Source: Aliamphritea spongicola (GTDB lineage Bacteria; Pseudomonadota; Gammaproteobacteria; Pseudomonadales; Balneatricaceae). Taken from it: a DNA stretch of 64,000 bases. A program made the translations under genes and the position numbers. Of the stretch, positions 1 through 11,197 are shown one piece after another. The stretch spans positions 868,001-932,000 of the forward strand of contig AP025283.1 of assembly GCA_024347235.1 (NCBI GenBank), given 5' to 3'. The notes beneath the pieces were generated by a model, which did no database searches, was not told where the DNA came from, and worked only from the letters and a program-made list of their open reading frames with translations. Numbering within the stretch: the stretch's first letter is position 1; every line of letters starts with the position of its first letter.

Positions 1-1480
1 AGAACCTTGCGGATCTTATCTTCAGGCATATCCATACGTTCAGCCAGTTCTTCAGGGGTAGGTTCACGACCCATTTCCTGCAGCATCTGACGTGAGATAC
101 GGTTCAGCTTGTTGATGGTTTCGATCATGTGTACCGGGATACGGATGGTACGTGCCTGGTCAGCAATCGAACGGGTGATTGCCTGACGGATCCACCAGGT
201 TGCGTATGTGGAGAATTTGTAACCGCGACGGTATTCAAACTTATCCACTGCTTTCATCAGGCCGATGTTACCTTCCTGAATCAGATCCAGGAACTGTAAG
301 CCACGGTTGGTGTATTTCTTAGCGATTGAGATTACCAGACGCAGGTTGGCTTCAACCATTTCCTTTTTCGCGCGACGGGCACGTGCTTCACCGATAGACA
401 TGCGACGGTTAACGTCTTTCATCTCATTCAGTGTCAGCTGGATGTCACCTTCAATCTGGATCAGTTTTTCTGTGCGCGCTTGAGTTCGATCTCATGGCGT
501 TTCAGTGCAGGCGCATAGGCTGCATCTGAATTGATCAGGTTCTGAAGCCATTCAGTGTTGGTTTCATTGCCTGGGAATTCTTTAATAAACTGACGGCGCG
601 GCATTTTTGCACGCTGGGTGCAAATCTGCATGATGGTACGCTCCTGACGGCGAATGCGGTCAATAGCGTCACGTACGTTATCAACCAGCATGTCGTAATA
701 ACGCGGGGCCAGTTTAATCGGTGAAAACGCATCGGTCAGTTCGTTAAAAGCTTTCGCGGCAGCTTTGCTGTCACGGCCCTGACTTTCGGTTGCTTTCAGA
801 TACGTGATGTAAGTGCTGCGTACCAGATCGAAGCGGCGTTTTGCTTCTTCCGGATCCGGTCCGCGCTCTTTCTCTTCGTCATCATCGTCTTCTTCTGATT
901 CGTCATCATCTTCAGAATCGGTTTCAGCAACAGTCGAAGGTGCGGCAGTTGGGATTTCATTACCTTCATCCGGATCAATATACCCACTGAAGATATCGCT
1001 CAGGCGGCCTTCTTCTTCCAGGGTGGCATCGTAAGCACCCAGAATAGCTTCTACAGAGCCTGGGAACGCAGCCAGACCAGCCATGACTTCACGCAGGCCT
1101 TCTTCGATGCGTTTTGCGATTTCAATCTCGCCCTGGCGGGTCAGCAGTTCTACAGTACCCATTTCACGCATGTACATGCGGACCGGGTCAGTTGTACGGC
1201 CGGCATCTGATTCAACGGCAGCCAGTGCGGCAACGGCTTCATCGTCTGCTTCTTCTGCAGAATCGCCTTCGGTCATCAGCAGAGTTTCTGCATCAGGCGC
1301 TTCTTCGGTTACAGAAATGCCCATGTCGTTGATCATGCGAATGATGTCTTCGACTTGATCCGGATCGGCAATATCTTCTGGCAGGTGGTCATTGACTTCA
1401 GCGTAGGTAAGGTAGCCTTGTTCCTTACCGCGTGCGATCAGTTCCTTGAGGCGTGACTGCTGCTGGGAGGTGTCTGACAT
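1..1480 (-). CDS. rpoD: RNA polymerase primary sigma factor sigma-70 (3' part outside window, frameshifted)
   Basis: Housekeeping sigma factor that directs core RNA polymerase to most promoters. The first 339 codons read cleanly from ATG, with AAGGG about 5 bases upstream. They show the region 1.1 start, region 1.2 ([11 protein letters not shown]) and the acidic non-conserved insert near residues 175-205. The frame then stops after IELKRAQKN. One extra A in the A-run near 465-469 gives [12 protein letters not shown] and continues through regions 2.1-2.4 ([32 protein letters not shown]) into region 3, ending at the window edge with [20 protein letters not shown]. Region 4 lies outside. It is the last gene of the rpsU-yqeY-dnaG-rpoD operon. 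A truncated sigma-70 would be lethal, so the break is surely a sequencing error. Confidence 0.97.
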
Positions 1481-1693
1481 AAGTGCCCTTCATGATGATG
1501 ACAGAGTGAAAAATTAGCCCGACATTATAGCGACAGACCGTTGTGATTACTACCGATATACTCGGTTGGATCGTATCAAAGTGGTTAAAAAGTTTACGAT
1601 TTTTGCTGTTTAATTCAGGTGTCAGAAATACTTTCTTAAAGTCTCTGATTAAGCATAGTAAATAGATGGGGTAATGCCCAATACTTCAAGGGC

Positions 1694-3680
1694 TTAGCGT
1701 CCGGATCTGCTCGAGTGTTGCTGCATTAAAAGCTGATTCAGACGTTGATTATCTTCGGCTGAGCGCTGTTTTAATGATTTCAGTTCATCGATTTGCTGAT
1801 CGATGCTGCGTTCTTGCAGACGTTGCAGAGAGTCACTGAGAACATTCTGGGCGCTGTCAGTATTCTGAATCGGCTCTAAATGGGAAATTTCGTTGAGTGT
1901 ATGCAAGTAGCCAGCGAGCTCAGAATCTGATTCCCAGTCAACAAACAACATTCCCAATGTTGCGTCAGGTGTCAGGCGAAGATATTCCACTAACCGATAC
2001 AGCAACAGTTCTGTCTGGTTTTTACTCTTGGCCAGAAAGTCGAGCTCGCAGCCATTTGCCAGATGCGGCGCATGCAGCAGAATAGAGATGGCGCTGCTTG
2101 CCGGTGTGATCCGGATATTCAGATCCTGAGGAGGTCGGAATTCCTGTTTATCCTGGCGGAAATTCTTGTTTTTAAACTTGCCTTTGCCCTTGTTGCCCCG
2201 GCCTTTGCTTTTTGGCGAGAAATCGTTGCCACTGTGCTGCTGGTCGTTACTGTAGCCTGAATAGTCATTGTCATAATAACTGCCACCCTGATCGTATTCA
2301 GGCTGGGGTAGTCATCGTACTGCATAGCCGGTTCGTGTTCGTAGCTATGGGCAGCAGGTTGCTGAGGGGCTCTGGTAGCTTCCTGCAGGTTGGTAATGCT
2401 GTTTAGTTGTTCAAAGCTCAGGCCGGTAAGTTCGCTGATTTTTCCTGCATCATCTGCTGGAGAATGCTTGGCTGCATAAGCTGAATCATTGGCAGGGCCT
2501 GATTACTGAAGCTGGCGCGGCCGTCCAGACTGTTCAGGTCAGCATCTTCTCCGAGGGTACGGAAGAAAAAGTCCGACAGGGGTAGGGCCTCCTGCAGGCG
2601 CTGCTCAAAATTTTCAGTGCCTTCCTGGCGAACCAGACTGTCAGGGTCTTCGCCTTCGGGCAGGAATAGAAAACGGGCCTGTTTACCGTCTTTGATGACC
2701 GGTAATGTCGTTTCCAGTGCGCGGCTTGCTGCTTTACGGCCGGCCTGGTCACCATCGAAGCAAAAGATAACTTCGTCGACCATTTTAAAAATGCGTTCCA
2801 GGTGCTGAGCGGTAGTGGCGGTACCCAGGGTTGCAACCGCATAACTGATGCCGTACTGGGCAAGGCCGACGACATCCATATAGCCCTCAACAATGATCAG
2901 TTTGGTCAGATTCTGGTTAAATTTGCGGGCTTCATAAAGGCCGTACAGTTCGCGGCTTTTATGGAAGGTTTCGGTTTCCGGTGAGTTGAGGTATTTGGGT
3001 TTTCGTCCCCAGAACCCGACCGCCGAATGCAATAACCCGGCCGCGCATATCCCGGATCGGGAACATGATGCGGTCACGGAAACGGTCGTAGTAGCGGTCG
3101 CTTTCTTCTTTGTGAATAAGCATGCCTGCCTGTTCCAGGCGGGGCTTATCCGCGTCAGACTGAGTCAGTTTTTCAGCAGGTTATCCCAGCCAGGCGGGGC
3201 ATATCCGATACCAAACAGAGCCGCTATTTTGCCGGTAAGTCCACGGCCTTTCAGATAATCTACGGCCTTGGCTTTCTGGCTGTGCTGTTTAAGTTGTTCC
3301 TGATAAAAGTCAGAAGCTTCTTCCAGCAGGGCAAAGATGTCTTTACGGCGCAGCTCCCGCTGATGGTCTACCCGGGATTCATCCCGCGGCACTTCAACAC
3401 CGGCCAGTTTGGCAAGCTCTTCCACAGCTTCAGGAAAGCTCAGCCGGTCGTGCTCCATAATGAACCCCAGTGCGTTGCCGCCGGCGCCGCAGCCAAAACA
3501 ATAATAAAATTGTTTTTCGTTATTGACGGTAAACGAAGGGGATTTTTCTTTATGGAACGGGCAAAGGCCTGAGTAGTTTTTGCCGGTACGCTTGAGTTTT
3601 ACCCGTGACTCGACAATGTCCAGCACGTTAATGCGGGCGAGCAGGTCGTCAATGAAGGATTGTGGGATTTTTCCTGCCAT
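1694..3680 (-). CDS. dnaG: DNA primase (frameshifted)
   Basis: Synthesises RNA primers at the replication fork with DnaB helicase. The N-terminal CHC2 zinc ribbon is visible ([12 protein letters not shown], then [10 protein letters not shown]), followed by the catalytic RNAP core and Toprim domain ([23 protein letters not shown]), a low-complexity Q/G/K-rich linker and the DnaB-binding C-terminus. Corrected length is about 660 codons, normal for the family. At least five single-base losses are inferred: the A-run near 3165, two close together near 3000-3013 (G and A runs), the A-run near 2435, and the C-run near 2310. Each repair joins the pieces without loss of conserved sequence. It lies between yqeY and rpoD on the same strand, as in the classical macromolecular synthesis operon. 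Confidence 0.96.
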
Positions 3681-3776
3681 GGAACATTCGCCTGGGTAAC
3701 CAATTACCGGGTATGTTAACGGTTAAGGGAATGGTTGTCAGTATGACTGACTGGCCTGCTGGTGCAGGCAAATCGC

Positions 3777-4225
3777 TCAGGAGGTCAGGCGGTCTTTAAC
3801 CAGTTGACTGATTGGGCCCATATCGGCGCGACCCTGTACCTGAGGTTTAACCAGTGCCATTACTTTACCCATATCCTGCATGCTTTGCGCCTGGGAATCA
3901 GTGACAGCCTGATCAATGATGCTGATGAGTTCAGCTTCTGAAAGTGCCTGAGGCAGGAACTCTTTGATGACAGCGAGTTCCTGCTGCTCAATATCGGCCA
4001 AATCATTTCGGTCAGCCGCTTCAAACTGGCTGATCGAATCGCGACGCTGTTTTTGCATTTTATCCAGCGTGGCGACAATACGGGCATCGTCAGGTGTAAT
4101 CCGCTCATCGACTTCGATGCGCTTGATTTCAGCGAGAATCATACGGATGGTTGCCAGGCGGTCTTTTGCTTGGCGCGCATAGCTGCTTTCATCTCATCAC
4201 TGATGCGTTGCTTCAGTTCAGACAT
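3777..4225 (-). CDS. GatB/YqeY domain protein (frameshifted)
   Basis: Small cytoplasmic protein of the GatB/YqeY family, related to the tRNA-binding tail of the GatB amidotransferase subunit. Its exact role is not known. The true start is ATG at 4225 (MSELKQRISDEMKAAMRAKQ); the frame breaks in the A-run near 4164-4167. One added A gives KDRLATIRMILAEIK and then runs to the end (DMGPISQLVKDRL). Corrected length is about 149 residues, typical. It sits between rpsU and dnaG, a position it commonly holds in gammaproteobacteria. Confidence 0.93.
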
Positions 4226-4337
4226 AATCGCTCCGTTAGAATTCTTAAATAGCTGTTGGGTGAAATAATCAGGTCTTCAGCGTTTGCTCAGGACCTGACT
4301 CAATCAGTATGTCACCGGTTGACGAACCCGCCGATGA

Positions 4338-4552
4338 TTAGTACAGACGTACGCGACGCTGGTTTTCGCGCTGAACTTTTTCAGGTGGCGCTTTACAGCA
4401 GCAGCAGCCTTACGCTTACGAACAGACGTTGGCTTCTCGTAGAATTCACGACGACGTACTTCAGCCAGAACACCTGCTTTTTCGCAAGAACGCTTGAAAC
4501 GACGCAGAGCTACGTCAAATGGCTCGTTTTCTTTAACTTTAACTGCTGGCAT
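4338..4552 (-). CDS. rpsU: 30S ribosomal protein S21 (frameshifted)
   Basis: Small-subunit protein needed for initiation on natural mRNAs. It begins [19 protein letters not shown] and carries the basic body [18 protein letters not shown]. As read, the frame runs past the usual end. Adding one A in the run near 4378-4382 gives [15 protein letters not shown] and a stop at 4338, exactly 71 residues, the standard length. It is the first gene of the operon with yqeY, dnaG and rpoD, and diverges from tsaD across a 273-base intergenic region. Confidence 0.97.
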
Positions 4553-4825
4553 ATTAAATACCTTACCTTCCTTAAAAATTTAATCTGATTAGGCTGAGTT
4601 TAGACTCAGCTGGCCAATAAGGGCGAACATTCTATTCTGATGCAATGGCACTGTAAAGGCTAAATGCGATGAAATCTTCTCTAAATTGAAGCATAATGGC
4701 GCCGCTTTTATGCCGCTTGGGCAAAGTCCGCGGCATCTTACAGTAAAGTCCGGATAAGAGCAGGCTGAATTTGAATTTTTGGCCAGAAAAGCATTTTTAG
4801 CAATTTTTAACCTGTGGAAGCCAGC

Positions 4826-5850
4826 ATGCGTGTATTGGGTATTGAAACTTCATGTGATGAAACCGGCGTAGCGATCTACGACACCGATAAAGGTTTATTG
4901 GGTGATGCTTTATATAGCCAGGTGGCAATGCATGCGGAATACGGTGGTGTAGTACCTGAGCTGGCATCCCGGGATCATGTACGTAAGTTGTTACCGCTGG
5001 TGCGTGAAACCCTACAGCAGGCAGACACGACGCCTGATCAGCTGGATGCGGTCGCATATACCGCAGGCCCAGGGTTGATAGGGGCGCTTATGGTTGGAGC
5101 AGCAACCGGCCGGGCTATGGCGCTGGGCTGGGGTATACCTGCGTTAGGCGTGCATCATATGGAAGGCCACCTGCTGGCACCTATGCTGGAGGAGACGCCA
5201 CCGAAGTTTCCGTTTGTAGCCTTACTGGTATCCGGCGGTCATACCCAGTTAGTTCGGGTGGATGCTATTGGTGAATACAGCTTGCTGGGAGAGTCGCTGG
5301 ATGATGCTGCCGGTGAAGCATTTGATAAAGCCGCCAAGATGCTGGGGCTGGCGTATCCTGGCGGGCCGGAAGTTGCCCGTATGGCAGAGCTGGGTGATCG
5401 CAGCCGTTTTCGGTTCCCACGACCGATGACAGACCGTCCGGGTCTGGATATGAGCTTTAGTGGTCTGAAAACCTTTACTCTGAACACCAGTAATAATTTA
5501 CGGGTTGATGGCGAGCTGGCTGAGCAGGATCAGTACGATATTGCCGCTGCTTTTGAGGATGCAGTGGTTGAAACTCTGGCCATTAAATGTCGCCGGGCGC
5601 TTCAGCAGACAGGTTTTAAACAGTTAGTGATTGCCGGAGGGGTGAGCGCTAACCAGCGTTTGCGCCGTAAACTGGGCGATATGGTTGCTAAAGAAAAGGC
5701 TGAACTTTTTATGCGCGGCCACGGTTCTGTACGGATAACGGTGCAATGATTGCGTTTGCCGGCGCACAGCGTCTGATGGCCGGCCAGCAAAGTGATCTGA
5801 CCATTTTAGCTCAGCCGCGCTGGCCGTTGGATACTCTGCCGGGTATCTGA
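4826..5850 (+). CDS. tsaD: tRNA N6-adenosine threonylcarbamoyltransferase (frameshifted)
   Basis: Transfers the threonylcarbamoyl group to A37 of ANN-decoding tRNAs, working with TsaB and TsaE. Start chosen at [14 protein letters not shown], the invariant N-terminus; the upstream in-frame GTG (4814) would add four unlikely residues. The metal-binding histidines [10 protein letters not shown] and the ASKHA-fold motifs SGGHTQL and [11 protein letters not shown] are present. The frame breaks at the T-run near 5706-5710; one extra T gives [21 protein letters not shown] and a stop after LPGI. Corrected length is about 342 residues. It converges on plsY with a 45-base overlap of the coding ends. 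Confidence 0.96.
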
Positions 5851-6443
5851 GCTGTCAGGCTTTTTCAGTAAATGACTGATATTCTGATGATGACTGGCAA
5901 ACAGGATGCAGGATATCAGCAGGCTGAGCAGCAGCCATTGTGGGGCAAGCAGCCAGGCAAACAGGGGGTTAACAGCGCCATTCCCAGTGCCGCCAGTGCC
6001 GAAACCTTTAACAGTCCGATAAGTGCCAGCCAGCATATCGCCTGAGCCAGCCCCAGATGCCAGTCTAATGCCAGGCAGGCCCCCACGGTGGTAGCGACGC
6101 CCTTACCACCGTTAAAGCGCAGGAATACTGACCATATATGGCCGCCCAGTACGGCCAGCACTGCCAAAGCCATCCATAAGGTGGTTGAGTGATCAGTAGG
6201 TAACAGGTATTGCGCAAGCCAGATGGCAGCCAGTCCTTTAAGCAGATCACCGGCCAGAGTCATAACCGCAGCTGCTTTGTTGCCAACTCTCAGTACATTA
6301 GTGGCGCCGGGATTACCTGAGCCTTTCTGGCGGGGATCGCTGATTTGCATGCAATGACAGACGATAACCGCTGTGGGGATAGACCCCAGCAGATAAGCGG
6401 TCAGCAAGATTGCAATGTTGATAGCGATATCAGGGCTGTTCAT
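5806..6443 (-). CDS. plsY: Acyl-phosphate:glycerol-3-phosphate acyltransferase (frameshifted)
   Basis: Inner-membrane enzyme making lysophosphatidic acid from acyl-phosphate, the first step of phospholipid synthesis. The family signatures are all visible: [20 protein letters not shown] and [10 protein letters not shown], with several hydrophobic membrane segments. The frame breaks in the C-run near 5968-5972 (read as LLTPCLPG); one extra C gives [14 protein letters not shown] and a tail ending RPARLS. Corrected length is about 212 residues. It is divergent from folB. Confidence 0.95.
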
Positions 6444-6633
6444 GGTCAGAACCGGTATTCATGTGTCGTCCTATATACCGCGTATTGTGTAAAGATACAA
6501 ACAACTTGCCGGAATTTGGCAGTATATTCAGGGTTCGGACGGTTTCTTATTTTCCGGTATTTCATCAGTGAAGTGGGACGGAAATAAGCAAGCTTCTGAC
6601 CGTCAGACGTAATACACTGCCTGTATAACAGTA

Positions 6634-6662
6634 TTGACATCCTGATGTCCTATGTTGACTAT
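6634..6662 (+). promoter_or_regulatory. Possible sigma-70 promoter upstream of folB
   Basis: A perfect TTGACA lies at 6634-6639, with GACTAT as a weak -10 match 17 bases further on, about 70 bases before the folB start. The 290-base plsY-folB interval must hold divergent promoters. This is the best match I see, but the -10 is poor. Confidence 0.3.
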
Positions 6663-6733
6663 CAGGTCATCCGTTTATGCACTGCATTTACACGTGTTTT
6701 TAATTCGATTTATCAACAGGTTACAAGATAGTA

Positions 6734-7090
6734 ATGGATATTGTTTATATTAAAGGTCTTGAGATTGAAACCATTATCGGTATTTACGACTGGGAACGGG
6801 AGATCCGCCAGCGTGTGGTACTGGATATTGAGATGGGGACCGATATCCTGTCGGCGGCTTCCAGTGAAGATGTGGATAACACACTTAACTACAAAACTAT
6901 CTCTGAACGGTTGATTGATTTTATTGCGAACAGTGAGTTCCAGCTGATTGAAACTATGGCTGAAGAAGTCACTAAGATCCTTGCCAACGAGTTTGGAGTG
7001 CGCTGGGTGCGTTTGCAGCTGGGTAAACCCGGTGCAGTCCCGGCGGCTCAGGATGTGGGGATCATTATTGAGCGGGGAGAGCGTTTTTAA
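6734..7090 (+). CDS. folB: Dihydroneopterin aldolase
   Basis: Cleaves dihydroneopterin to 6-hydroxymethyl-dihydropterin and glycolaldehyde in folate synthesis. Intact, 118 residues. It shows the start MDIVYIKGLEIETIIGIYDWER, shortened here to its key part LEIETIIGIYDWER, and the conserved C-terminal lysine motif GKPGAVPAAQDVGI. Its stop codon overlaps the folK start by one base (TAATG), so the two consecutive folate enzymes are translationally coupled. Confidence 0.96.
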   Translation: MDIVYIKGLEIETIIGIYDWEREIRQRVVLDIEMGTDILSAASSEDVDNTLNYKTISERLIDFIANSEFQLIETMAEEVTKILANEFGVRWVRLQLGKPGAVPAAQDVGIIIERGERF

Positions 7091-7599
7091 TGGCAAAAGT
7101 ATTCGTCAGTATCGGCAGCAATCAGGAACGTGAACATAATATTTGTGGCGCTCTGGATGCATTGCAGGCAACTTTCAGTGAGTTGCGCTTGTCGCCGGTC
7201 TATGAAAGTGATGCTGTCGGTTTTGACGGTGCACCGTTTTACAATCTGGTTGCTGAGTTTACGACTGATCTTGAGCTGGCGGCGCTGAATGCGACGCTGA
7301 AGGATATTGAAGATCAGCACGGACGCTGTCGCAAGAGTGACAGCCTGGGCCGGACGCTGGATATTGATATCCTGACTTATGATAATCTCATCGGCGACTT
7401 TGACGGTGTTCAGTTACCCCGTGCAGAAGTGCTGGTGAACAGCTTTGTGTTACGGCCTCTGGCGGAACTGTCACCAAAATCACGTCATCCGGAGTCCGGT
7501 GAAACGTATCAGGATTTGTGGCGGGATGCGGATAAAGACAAGCAGCCGTTAACGGCGGTGGACTTTATCTGGCAGGAAAAGCAAATTTCGGCGGTTTAA
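7090..7599 (+). CDS. folK: 6-hydroxymethyl-7,8-dihydropterin pyrophosphokinase
   Basis: Transfers pyrophosphate from ATP to the pterin made by FolB. Intact, 169 residues, with the N-terminal VFVSIGSN and the family signature LGRTLDIDIL that binds metal and ATP. Translationally coupled to folB. The last 20 residues are less conserved, as is usual. Confidence 0.96.
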   Translation: MAKVFVSIGSNQEREHNICGALDALQATFSELRLSPVYESDAVGFDGAPFYNLVAEFTTDLELAALNATLKDIEDQHGRCRKSDSLGRTLDIDILTYDNLIGDFDGVQLPRAEVLVNSFVLRPLAELSPKSRHPESGETYQDLWRDADKDKQPLTAVDFIWQEKQISAV

Positions 7600-7632
7600 A
7601 ACATCAGTTAATTCGGCTTAGGGAGTGGCGTT

Positions 7633-8229
7633 ATGGATCTGACAACCATTATCAGCATTGTTGTGGCGGTCATTGTTATCGGTTATGTGATTACAGTGTT
7701 TAACAGTCTGGTCAGCCTGCGTAACCGGCATCAGAACGCGTTTTCGCAAATAGATGTGCAGTTAAAACGCCGCTATGACCTGATACCGAATCTGGTGGAA
7801 ACAGCTAAGGGTTACCTCAAGCACGAGCGTGAAACCCTGGAGGCGGTTATCAGTGCCCGCAATCAGGCGCGGGCAGGGCTGGATAGTGCTATGGCCAGTG
7901 CTCAGAGTGCCGACTCTTTACAGCAGCTGGGGATGGCTGAGTCCGGTTTACAGGCTGCGCTGGGGCGATTTAATCTGGTCGTTGAAGATTACCCTGAGCT
8001 GAAAGCTGATGGTCAGATGCAGCAGCTCAGTGAAGAACTTACATCAACCGAGAATCGTGTGGCGTTTGCCCGCCAGGGGTTTAACGATGCGGTTACCGAC
8101 TACAACGAATATAAACAGAGTTTTCCGCCAGTGATTTTTGCGGGCCTGTTTGGGCATAAAGCCGATGCCAGCTTGCTGGAAATCGCTGACCGGGAACAGA
8201 TCCAGAAAGCCCCTGAAGTCAGTTTCTGA
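7633..8229 (+). CDS. lemA: LemA family protein
   Basis: Membrane-anchored helical protein of unknown molecular role. It has one N-terminal transmembrane segment (residues about 3-24, TTIISIVVAVIVIGYVITVF), followed by the LemA core motifs FSQIDVQLKRRYDLIPNLVE and VISARNQAR. Intact, 198 residues. It lies 12 bases before an M48-type membrane metallopeptidase, a frequent genomic pairing that suggests a joint function at the inner membrane. Confidence 0.92.
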   Translation: MDLTTIISIVVAVIVIGYVITVFNSLVSLRNRHQNAFSQIDVQLKRRYDLIPNLVETAKGYLKHERETLEAVISARNQARAGLDSAMASAQSADSLQQLGMAESGLQAALGRFNLVVEDYPELKADGQMQQLSEELTSTENRVAFARQGFNDAVTDYNEYKQSFPPVIFAGLFGHKADASLLEIADREQIQKAPEVSF

Positions 8230-8241
8230 TTTTAAAACCGG

Positions 8242-10119
8242 ATGAACTTCTACGAAGCACAGGCACAGGCCGGTAAGCGAAGCTACTGGCTGGTTGCTCT
8301 GTTTCTCTGCATTACCCTTCTTATCATCGGATTAACCACCTTGTTTGTGGTGACCTGGCTGTGGATTGATGATGGCGGTTACTACAATCAGCAGGCAGAA
8401 CTGCTTGAATATTATACTTTGCAGCGGTTTGCCTGGGTTGCGGTTGCGGTTTGCAGTGGCCTGATCATTACCGCGTGGCTGAAGTGGCATGAAGTCTGCC
8501 GTGGTGGTGCAGCCATTGCAGACTCCATGGGGCAACGCAGGTATTACCCGCTACCCGGTATGCCGAACAGCGGCGTTTACTCAATGTTACCGAAGAAATG
8601 TCAATTGCGGCGGGGATTCCGGTGCCGCCGGTTTACCTGTTAACCCAGGAAGCCGGGATTAACGCATTTGCGGCTGGCCTGCGGCCCTCTGATGCCGTTG
8701 TGTGTGTCAGTCAGGGCGCACTGGATCATCTCAGCAGGGATGAACTACAGGGGTGGTAGCCCATGAGATCAGCCATATTTTTAACGGCGATATGCGTTTG
8801 AATATGCGTTTGCTGGTGTTGCTGCACGGGCTGATGTGGATCGGTGAAATTGGCCGTGAGCTGCTGTACAGCCGAACATCTGTGCGGGCGAAACCGTTTG
8901 GGCTGGGGTTGTTTGTAATCGGCTGGACAGGTATTGCCGGTGCCAGAGTCATTAAGGCTGCCGTGGGGCGTCAGCGGGAGTTTCTGGCAGATGCCGCCGC
9001 GGTACGTTTAACCCGTAATCCGGCAGGTATTGGTGGCGCACTGAAAGCGATTGGCAGTATTAAGAGCAGCAGCCGGATCGATAATCACCGTTGTCATGAA
9101 GCCAGCCATTTGTTTTTGCCAACATTAATGGTGCGGCTATGAGTTTACTGGCGACACATCCGCCATTACGGCAACGTATTTTGGCAATTGAGCCGAACTG
9201 GGACGGTCGTTTTTCTGAAGATCGCTGGCAGAAAGCCAGAGAGCATGTCAAAGAACATGAGGGTGACCACAAGCAACAGGTGTTGGGCGCGGTGACGACC
9301 ATGATTCTCAGCAGTGCCGTACTGGATGTGGCTGAAATCTCGGATCTGGATCTGGTATCTGAAACTGAATTGCCGGAAGCATTGGTCGCGATCGCCCATG
9401 ACGCTTTTGCTGCCCGGGCAATTTTACCGGTGCTGCTGTTGGCAACCGATACCTCTTTACGTGAGCAGCAGATGCATATGTTGTCCGGATTTGATCCTGC
9501 ACTGGCGGAACAGACAGAAAAGCTCACAAAGATGCTTAAGGATGTTTCCCGCGGTGTATATTTGCCCTGGGTGTTAATGGCGATGCCTGCCCTGAAACTG
9601 CAGTCTGCTGAACAGTACCGTGGGTATAAGCGTTTACTGATGCAACTGATCAGAGCCGATAAGCAGATTGATCTGTTTGAGTGGTGCCTGTATCAGTTAA
9701 CCGGTCATTATTGTGACGGCCACTACGGCATACGCCGCCGAGCCCGGATGCTCGAGCAGTCCGAGGATGATCAGGCGGGGGCATTTGAGCGGGTCGCATC
9801 AATGCTTGTCTGGCATGGACGGCAGTCTGACAGCAGTGGGGCTGACCTTGAACGGCACTTTAATCTGGCCGCCAGCACCGCCGGCTTTTATAACATCGAA
9901 CTACTGCCTCAGCAGCCCTGCGCTGAAACTGAGCTGAAGGCGTTCAGTGAAGCGGTATTTATTCTCGCTGCTGCGGGGCCGTTATTGAAATCCCGCTACC
10001 TTAAGGGACTGGTACGATGTGCCCGTCAGGATGGCAAAGTTTCTGTGGTTGAGCGTGAGTTACTCACAGCCGTCGCGGCTGTGATGGAGAGTCCGCTTAT
10101 TGGTCTTGAGGATCAATAG
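8242..10119 (+). CDS. M48 family membrane zinc metallopeptidase with long C-terminal extension (frameshifted)
   Basis: Two hydrophobic segments (about residues 15-42 and 60-78) precede a cytoplasmic peptidase domain with the zinc site HEISH (in VVAHEISHIFNGD) and the third ligand region GRQREFLADAAAVRLTRNP, where Glu is the expected ligand. After the active site come about 330 residues not found in HtpX, ending in a TerB-like stretch (CARQDGKVSVVERELLTAV). Three one-base losses are inferred: the G-run near 8528-8531, the G-run near 8750-8753 (within LQGVVAHE) and the T-run near 9112-9116. Corrected length is about 626 residues. Its partner is the adjacent lemA. The substrate is unknown. Confidence 0.9.
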
Positions 10120-11195
10120 CCTGTTCGCAGATGGTGAGCTGGCGCCGTTTTATTTCCTCTCCCAGCGCTTTACCTTTAAAACCCTCTGCCATGATGTCCC
10201 GGGGAACTATGCTGCCTAGCTGGCTCAGGAGTTCAGGCAGTTGTGTTTCAGCGGCAAGAGCCTGTTGGTCATTAAGCGTTTTGCAGGCTGCAAACAGGTT
10301 TGTCAGCCGCTCAGGGCGACGGATTAGGTCTAAATCCAGAATTAACTGCAGGCAGGCATCCGCTGTCAGGTGTGGAAAGTTCAGCAGGTCATCGGCACCG
10401 CGGAACAACTGCAGCGCCAGATCGCGAAACAGATTGGGCAGCCGTTGGCGTTCACTGAAAGTCTTAATGACTGAAGCATCTGTAGCCGCTTTAAATAACA
10501 GCAAAGCACAGCGGACTTCAGCAGATACCGGTGTATTCAGAAGTATCAGTTCTGAGGGGAAATCGTCAGTTCCGGGAACAGTTTACCGTTGGCGTGACAC
10601 TCTTCCAGTATTTGGAAAAACGTTTGTGGGCTTTGCTCTCCCAATGCCCGCTGCATTTCCTGCCAGACCCGTTCCGGGGTGAGAAACTCAAGTTCGTCAC
10701 TGCTGGCCAGCTGTTGCATCAGTGCCAGTGTTTCCGGTGCAAGGGTAAAGCCCAGGTGGGCATAGCGGGCAGCAAACCGGGCGACACGTAACACCCGTAA
10801 CGGGTCTTCTGCAAAAGCGGGGAGACATGACGCAGAATGCGTTGTTGCAGATCCTGCTGGCCGTTATACGGGTCGATAATCTGGCCATCAGCACTTTCCG
10901 CCATCGCGTTGATGGTCAGGTCGCGGCGCAGTAAATCTTCTTCAAGGGTGACATCCGGGCTGGCATGGTACTGAAAGCCTGTATAGCCTTTACCCGATTT
11001 ACGTTCGGTGCGGGCCAGCGCGTATTCCTCACCGCTGTCCTTGTGGATAAACACAGGGAAGTCCTGTCCGACAGGCCGGAAACCCTGCTGCAGCATGATA
11101 TCCGGTGACGCACCGACCACGACCCAGTCCCGGTCATACACCGGATACCCCAGAAGTTTGTCGCGAACCGCGCCGCCCACCAGATAGATTTGCAT
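10097..11195 (-). CDS. cca: CCA-adding tRNA nucleotidyltransferase (frameshifted)
   Basis: Adds or repairs the 3' CCA of tRNAs. The nucleotidyltransferase head is clear: LVGGAVRD, the catalytic aspartates of [10 protein letters not shown], and [15 protein letters not shown]; then [15 protein letters not shown]. Two base losses are inferred, in the G-runs (plus strand) near 10830-10833 and 10557-10560. Corrected length is about 366 residues, some 45 shorter than the E. coli enzyme, and I see no HD-phosphohydrolase domain. The 3' end overlaps the convergent M48 peptidase gene by 23 bases. Confidence 0.93.
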
Positions 11196-11197
11196 AT

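Noticed and set aside
813-1358. Plus-strand open frames rich in serine opposite rpoD
   Set aside because: They are mirror frames of the acidic sigma-70 insert, with no ribosome site or family motif.
4338-4552. Extended 82-residue S21 with a novel C-terminus
   Set aside because: One A added to the lysine run gives exactly the standard 71-residue S21; the extension is out of frame.
4814-4825. Upstream GTG start for tsaD
   Set aside because: The family begins MRVLGIETS; the four added residues are not conserved.
10069-10090. Hairpin CACAGCC/GGCTGTG as terminator between the M48 and cca genes
   Set aside because: It lies inside the M48 coding sequence and has no T-run in either direction.
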